A stretch of 64,000 nt of DNA. Origin: Halalkalicoccus sp. NIPERK01 (lineage in GTDB: Archaea; Halobacteriota; Halobacteria; Halobacteriales; Halalkalicoccaceae). A model generated the notes under the pieces. It did not search any database. It worked only from the letters and a program-made list of their open reading frames with translations, and was not told the origin of the DNA. The stretch lies in NCBI RefSeq assembly GCF_030287405.1, contig NZ_JASVVV010000001.1, forward strand, positions 850,403 through 914,402. The letters run 5' to 3'. Position numbers and translations under genes: made by a program. Shown here in pieces: positions 59,838 through 64,000 of the stretch. Within the stretch, counting starts at the first letter, position 1. Each line of letters begins with the position of its first letter.

Positions 59838-62663
59838 ATGGGAGTACGCGAGCGCCTCGCCGCCCGGGGCGTCGATCCCGAGGAGGCGAGCGACCTCGGA
59901 GTTCTCGATTCGCTCTCGCCGGTCGTCGGGGAGTGGTGGATCGACCGCTTCGGCGAGTACGTCCCGCAGAACGGCGGCGTCTTCACCCCGCCACAGCGCG
60001 AGGCCATACCCCTCGTTCGGGAGGGCGAGAACGCCCTGATCTGTGCGCCGACGGGAAGCGGGAAGACGCTCGCCTCCTTCACCGCCATGATCGACGACCT
60101 GATCGAGCGCGACCGGCGGGACGGCCTGGAGAACTCGGTGTACTGTCTGTACGTCTCACCCCTGAAGTCGCTCGCCAACGACATCCACCGCAACCTCGAC
60201 GTGCCGCTCTCGGAGATCACGGATCGGCTCGCCGAACGCGACGAGGACTGCGAGGTGCGCCACGCGATCCGCCACGGCGACACGCCCGACAGCGAACGCC
60301 GGAGGATGCTTCGCGAAACCCCGCACATCCTCAACACCACCCCCGAGACGCTCGCGATCCTGCTCAACTCCCCGAAGTTCAAGGAGAAGCTCTCGACCGT
60401 GGAGTACGTGATCGTCGACGAGATCCACTCGCTGGCGGCGAACAAACGCGGCACGCACCTCTCGGTGAGCCTCGAACGCGTCGAGGGGATCGCCGAGCGC
60501 TCGCCCACCAGAATCGGCTGTTCTGCGACCGTCGAGCCGCTGGATACCATCGCGGAGTTTCTTGTGGGGTATGAGAACTGCGAGACATCGCGTGTCTCGG
60601 ACACGCGAACGACGAACAGCGAGGGACGCTGCGCGTCGCTCGGCCCGCGAGCAGACGACGCGAGCCGTGAGCGACGCGATCCCCGCGAGTACGAGATCGT
60701 CGACACCCGCTTCGTCCGGGAGTTCGACCTCGAACTCGCCTGTCCGACCGACGACCTGATCAACACGCCCCCCGAGGTGGTTCAGAACCGGTTTTACGAG
60801 GGGCTCTACGATCTGGTCAGCGATCACGAGAACACCCTCGTGTTCACCAATACCCGGTCGGGCGCCGAGCGCGTCCTCCAGAACCTCCGGGAACGGTTCG
60901 GCTACGACGAAACGGACTCCGGATGCCATCACGGAAGCCTCTCGAAGGAGGCCCGCCAGCGCGTCGAGGAGGGGCTGAAGGCCGGCGAACTCGACGTGGT
61001 GACGACCTCGACCAGCCTGGAACTCGGGATCGACATGCCCCACGTCGATCTGGTAGTGCAGGTCGGCTCGCCCAAATCCGTCGCCTCGCTGCTCCAGCGG
61101 GTGGGACGGGCGGGCCATCAGTTGGGACGGACGGTCACCGGCCGAGTGATCGCGCTGGACCGCGACGAACTGATCGAGTGTGCGGTGATGCTGAAGAAGG
61201 CGGAGTCGGGTTTCGTCGACCGGGTGTTCGTCCCGGAGGGCGCGATGGACGTCGCCGCCCAGCACGTCTACGGGATGGCGATCAACGGCGTCAGACCCGA
61301 ACGCGAGGTCCGGGCTACCCTCGAACGGGCCTACCCCTATCGGGAGTTCACTGATCGAGAATGGGAGTCGTTGATGCGCTATCTCACCGCCGACTACGAG
61401 GGCATGGAGGAGAAGAACGTCTACGCGAAGGTCTGGCGCGACACGAACGACCCGCCCGACGGCGAGCACCACTACGAGGAATACCCCGTGGGAGAGCACC
61501 TGATCGGCAAGCGGGGACGGCTCGCGCGGGTGATCTACATGACCAACGTCGGGACCATCCCCGACTCCTTTACCTGCAGCGTCTTCACCCGCGCCGAGAA
61601 CGAACGGGTCGGCGACCTCGACGAGAACTACCTCGACACGCTCGATCCGGGCGACGTGTTCGTCATCGGAGGTCGGCGCTTCGAGTTCAGGTACAGGAGG
61701 GGCTCGAAGGTCTACGTCGACCCGACGAGCGCCCGGCCCACCGTCCCGACGTGGTTCTCCGAGCGTCTGCCGCTCTCCTACGACCTGGGCCGCGAGATAC
61801 TGACGTTCAAGCGCGACCTCCTCGAACGCCACGAGGCGGGCGGCCCGCCCGCAGTCAGGAACTGGCTCCGGGGGTTCCCGATCGACGACGACAGCGCCCG
61901 TGCGCTCGCGCGGATGTTCGACGAGCAGATCCGATACGCGGGCCCCGAGAGCGTCAGCACCGATACTCGACTGGCCGTCGAGGAGGAGCGCGACCGGGCC
62001 GAGTACAAGCGCCGCTACTACGTTCGCTCGAACTACGGTCGGCAGTTCAACGAGGGCTTCTCGCGCCTGCTCGCCTACCGCTGCGCCCAGGAGGCCAACG
62101 CGAACGTCACCGTCGCGGTCGCGGACAACGGCTTCACGCTCGCGATGCCGCTCAACCGGAAGATCGATCTCGTGGGACTGATCGAGGGGACCGACCCCGA
62201 CGAGGTCCGTGACCTCCTGCGGGACGGTCTGGAGGGCACCGACCTTCTACAGAGATATTTCCGGATCAACGCCACCCGCTCGCTGATGATCCTGAAACGC
62301 TACAAGGGTTACGAGAAATCGGCGAGCGAACAGCAGGTCTCGAGCGAGATGCTCCTTGGGTTCGCCGGCGATCTGGAGGGGTTCGCGGTCCTCGAGGAGA
62401 CCTACCGCGAGATCCTGGAGGACAAACTCGCCGTTTCGGCGATCTCTACGGTCCTCGAGGCGATCCGATCGGGCGAGGTCGCCCTCTCGATCGATCGCGT
62501 GGATTCGCCCTCGCCGCTCTCGTTCGGCTTGGCGACGCTCTCGGCCAGCGACGTGGTGCTCGCCGAGGACGAGAGCGCGGTCCTGCGGGAGTTCCACGAG
62601 CGCGTGCTCGAATCGATCGGCGAGGGCGAGCGTGCCGGCGGCGCGCTGCCCGCCGAGGACTAG
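59838..62663 (+). CDS. lhr: Lhr superfamily 2 DNA helicase with an in-frame palindromic insertion
   Basis: A 941-residue Lhr. Walker A APTGSGKT, DEIH box VDEIHSLAANKRG, GCSATVEPL, TNTRSGAER and QRVGRAGHQLG are the SF2 motifs; a winged helix and Lhr-specific C-terminal domain follow. Lhr proteins act at stalled replication forks. ATG 59838 is the start; the open frame upstream has no family match. Residues ~247-281 (GYENCETSRVSDTR then TTNSEGRCASLGPRADDAS) are Ser/Arg-rich and encoded by palindromic DNA (60588-60678); they look inserted between motif III and the next strand. Confidence 0.94.
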   Translation: MGVRERLAARGVDPEEASDLGVLDSLSPVVGEWWIDRFGEYVPQNGGVFTPPQREAIPLVREGENALICAPTGSGKTLASFTAMIDDLIERDRRDGLENSVYCLYVSPLKSLANDIHRNLDVPLSEITDRLAERDEDCEVRHAIRHGDTPDSERRRMLRETPHILNTTPETLAILLNSPKFKEKLSTVEYVIVDEIHSLAANKRGTHLSVSLERVEGIAERSPTRIGCSATVEPLDTIAEFLVGYENCETSRVSDTRTTNSEGRCASLGPRADDASRERRDPREYEIVDTRFVREFDLELACPTDDLINTPPEVVQNRFYEGLYDLVSDHENTLVFTNTRSGAERVLQNLRERFGYDETDSGCHHGSLSKEARQRVEEGLKAGELDVVTTSTSLELGIDMPHVDLVVQVGSPKSVASLLQRVGRAGHQLGRTVTGRVIALDRDELIECAVMLKKAESGFVDRVFVPEGAMDVAAQHVYGMAINGVRPEREVRATLERAYPYREFTDREWESLMRYLTADYEGMEEKNVYAKVWRDTNDPPDGEHHYEEYPVGEHLIGKRGRLARVIYMTNVGTIPDSFTCSVFTRAENERVGDLDENYLDTLDPGDVFVIGGRRFEFRYRRGSKVYVDPTSARPTVPTWFSERLPLSYDLGREILTFKRDLLERHEAGGPPAVRNWLRGFPIDDDSARALARMFDEQIRYAGPESVSTDTRLAVEEERDRAEYKRRYYVRSNYGRQFNEGFSRLLAYRCAQEANANVTVAVADNGFTLAMPLNRKIDLVGLIEGTDPDEVRDLLRDGLEGTDLLQRYFRINATRSLMILKRYKGYEKSASEQQVSSEMLLGFAGDLEGFAVLEETYREILEDKLAVSAISTVLEAIRSGEVALSIDRVDSPSPLSFGLATLSASDVVLAEDESAVLREFHERVLESIGEGERAGGALPAED
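60588..60678 (+). repeat. Palindromic insertion within lhr
   Basis: Two inverted repeats lie in the coding region: TCGCGTGTC with GACACGCGA (60588-60596, 60600-60608) and CGCGTCGCTC with GAGCGACGCG (60632-60641, 60669-60678), the latter extended by CGGC/GCCG. Reading frame is maintained through both. The translated residues differ in character from the rest of Lhr. Confidence 0.55.
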
Positions 62664-64000
62664 CGACTCGCCCAGTCGACCATCCGCCCGTAGAGGGGGT
62701 CGGACTCGAGCGCGTCTCGCGTGCCCACGAGCACCAGCGACTTCTTCGCCCGTGTGAGCGCGACGTTCAGCCGGCGGTAGTCGTCGAAGATCGGTCCCTC
62801 CAGATCGGCGGGAGTGGTGGCGACGAAGGAGACGAGGATCACCTCCTCGCTCGACCCCTGGAACCGGTCGACCGTGTCGACCGTCACACCCTCACGAACG
62901 GCCCGCGAGATCGTCGCGACCTGCGCGCGAAACGGCGCAATGACGCCGATCCGTTCGTGGGCGACCCCCGCCGCGACGTATCGCTCGACCAACTCGGCGA
63001 TCCGCGCGGTCTCCTCGGCGTCGGTGTGGGCCGCGTCGTCGCCCGCACAGTCGACGAAGGCGACGGGATCGTGGAGTTCCTCGGGGATGGCGTCCGCGGA
63101 AACGCCCTCCAGGTCGCCGATCCGCTGGGCGGCGACGGCTCCCGTGGCGGGTCTGAGTTTTCCGTCGTAGAACTCCCGCGAGGAAAAGGCCTGGATGCGC
63201 TGGGCCATCCGGTACTGGCGTTCGAGCATGACGCCCGCTTCGGGGTGCTCGCCGATCAGCCGCTCGAACAGCGACCGCGAGAGGTCCGCGCTTTCCTCGC
63301 CCGCGTCGCCCTCGGACTGGACGACCGGCGGCAACTGGTGGTGATCGCCCACGAGGACGAACCGTTTCGCTCGATTTATCGCCGCGAGCGTCGCGGGCTC
63401 CGTCAGTTGGGAGGCCTCGTCGACGAGCGCCACGTCGAAGCGCTGTTCGCGCATGACGCGCGAGCCACAGCTGGCGGTCGTCGAGGCGACCACGGGCGCC
63501 TCCCGGAGGGTGCCCGCGAGGTCGGCGGGGTCGCCCCGACCGTCGAGGCGGTAGGGTTGCATGTCCTCGCGCACGCCGTGTTCGGTGCCGACGCGAACGA
63601 AGTCGGTGAAGCCCTGGTCGGAAAGCGCCTCCAGCGCGTTGTCGACCGCGCGGTTGGTGAACGCCGACAGGAGGACGCGCTCGCCGCGCTCTACGAGTGC
63701 GCGGATCGCCCGGGCGATGGTGTAGGTCTTGCCGGTGCCCGGCGGGCCGTGGATCAGCGCGAAGTCCTCCGCGCCGACCGCCCGCGATACCGCCTCGTTC
63801 TGGGCGGCGTTGTTCGCGATGAACTCCTCCTCGATCGTCTCGAACTCGGGGGTTGCGTCGCCAAAGAGCAGGTCCTTGCGGCGCTTCTCGCCCTTCAGCA
63901 GGGCGTCGTGCAGCGCCGTGAGCATCCCGCTCGCGCTCATGTCGGAGGGGTAGACGTCGAGGCGTTTCAGGGCGATCGGCTCGTCCGTGGTGACGACGAT
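62660..64000 (-). CDS. Superfamily 1B (DNA2/NAM7/UPF1-like) helicase, 5' end outside window
   Basis: The C-terminal ~446 residues of a large SF1 helicase. The window edge lies in open coding sequence, which continues without a stop upstream of an internal ATG at 63940. Walker A GPPGTGKTYTIARAI, Walker B VDEASQLTEPA, GDHHQLPPVV (motif III), VDTVDRFQGSSEEVI and RRLNVALTRAKKSL are seen. These enzymes unwind DNA or RNA-DNA and occur in replication, repair or RNA surveillance. Its stop overlaps that of lhr by 4 nt (convergent). Confidence 0.9.
   Translation of the reverse strand: MVVTTDEPIALKRLDVYPSDMSASGMLTALHDALLKGEKRRKDLLFGDATPEFETIEEEFIANNAAQNEAVSRAVGAEDFALIHGPPGTGKTYTIARAIRALVERGERVLLSAFTNRAVDNALEALSDQGFTDFVRVGTEHGVREDMQPYRLDGRGDPADLAGTLREAPVVASTTASCGSRVMREQRFDVALVDEASQLTEPATLAAINRAKRFVLVGDHHQLPPVVQSEGDAGEESADLSRSLFERLIGEHPEAGVMLERQYRMAQRIQAFSSREFYDGKLRPATGAVAAQRIGDLEGVSADAIPEELHDPVAFVDCAGDDAAHTDAEETARIAELVERYVAAGVAHERIGVIAPFRAQVATISRAVREGVTVDTVDRFQGSSEEVILVSFVATTPADLEGPIFDDYRRLNVALTRAKKSLVLVGTRDALESDPLYGRMVDWASR

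Noticed and set aside
1-64000. CRISPR array or cas genes
   Set aside because: No regularly spaced repeat arrays or Cas motifs were seen; the tandem paralogous small proteins and tRNA scars are not CRISPR.

Overview
The window is 64 kb of a haloarchaeal chromosome (class Halobacteria). GC content is high and the proteins are strongly acidic. Many genes have TATA-like boxes 25-32 nt upstream of the start codon, which suggests leaderless transcripts. Several families are typical of or restricted to haloarchaea: TbsP, UPF0179, DUF5820, DUF7344 regulators, amphi-Trp and DUF63 proteins. I do not assign a genus.

Layout. 0-5 kb: the end of an amidohydrolase gene and the sdhCDBA operon. 5-10.7 kb: a divergent pair (aspartoacylase-like peptidase and a RimK ATP-grasp/RimB protease fusion), an AlkA-type glycosylase, a universal stress protein and a fused beta-oxidation enzyme. 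10.7-13.3 kb: tRNA-Glu, a duplicated tRNA 3' end and an AT-richer tract with two winged-helix regulators. 13.4-21 kb: a four-gene stress kinase operon (prkA, second prkA, DUF444, spoVR). 21-27 kb: tryptophanase, a PD-(D/E)XK-like protein, PEP carboxykinase and tRNA-Leu with its own duplicated 3' end. 27-34 kb: a Mut7-C protein, a YcaO protein, the regulator TbsP and a large CHAT-type caspase-like protein. 34-46 kb: one-carbon enzymes GlyA and FolD, an NhaC transporter, a likely structured RNA, a PadR regulator, a class III aminotransferase and MutY. 46-57.4 kb: a nucleic-acid and translation-quality block (DHH/OB protein, Elp3, RqcH, Pelota) interleaved with three DUF4013 membrane proteins. 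57.4-58.55 kb: an AT-rich accessory islet with a broken four-helix membrane protein and two tandem small paralogous proteins. 58.6-64 kb: ferredoxin, a metallo-beta-lactamase-fold enzyme, Lhr helicase and a truncated UPF1-like helicase.

Most of the window is core haloarchaeal metabolism and information processing. Sdh, PckA, the beta-oxidation fusion and TbsP point to central-carbon and gluconeogenic control. RqcH, Pelota and Elp3 concern translation fidelity. MutY, AlkA, Lhr and the SF1 helicase concern genome maintenance.

The least explained parts are: the AT-rich islet at 57.4-58.55 kb; the CHAT protein; the fused amidoligase/protease and its divergent peptidase; palindrome-rich in-frame insertions in lhr and a DUF309 gene with a sequence-related non-coding copy near 43.9 kb; tRNA 3'-end duplications; and a promoter-linked double-hairpin RNA candidate at 40.45 kb. 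No CRISPR array, rRNA gene or intact transposase was seen.
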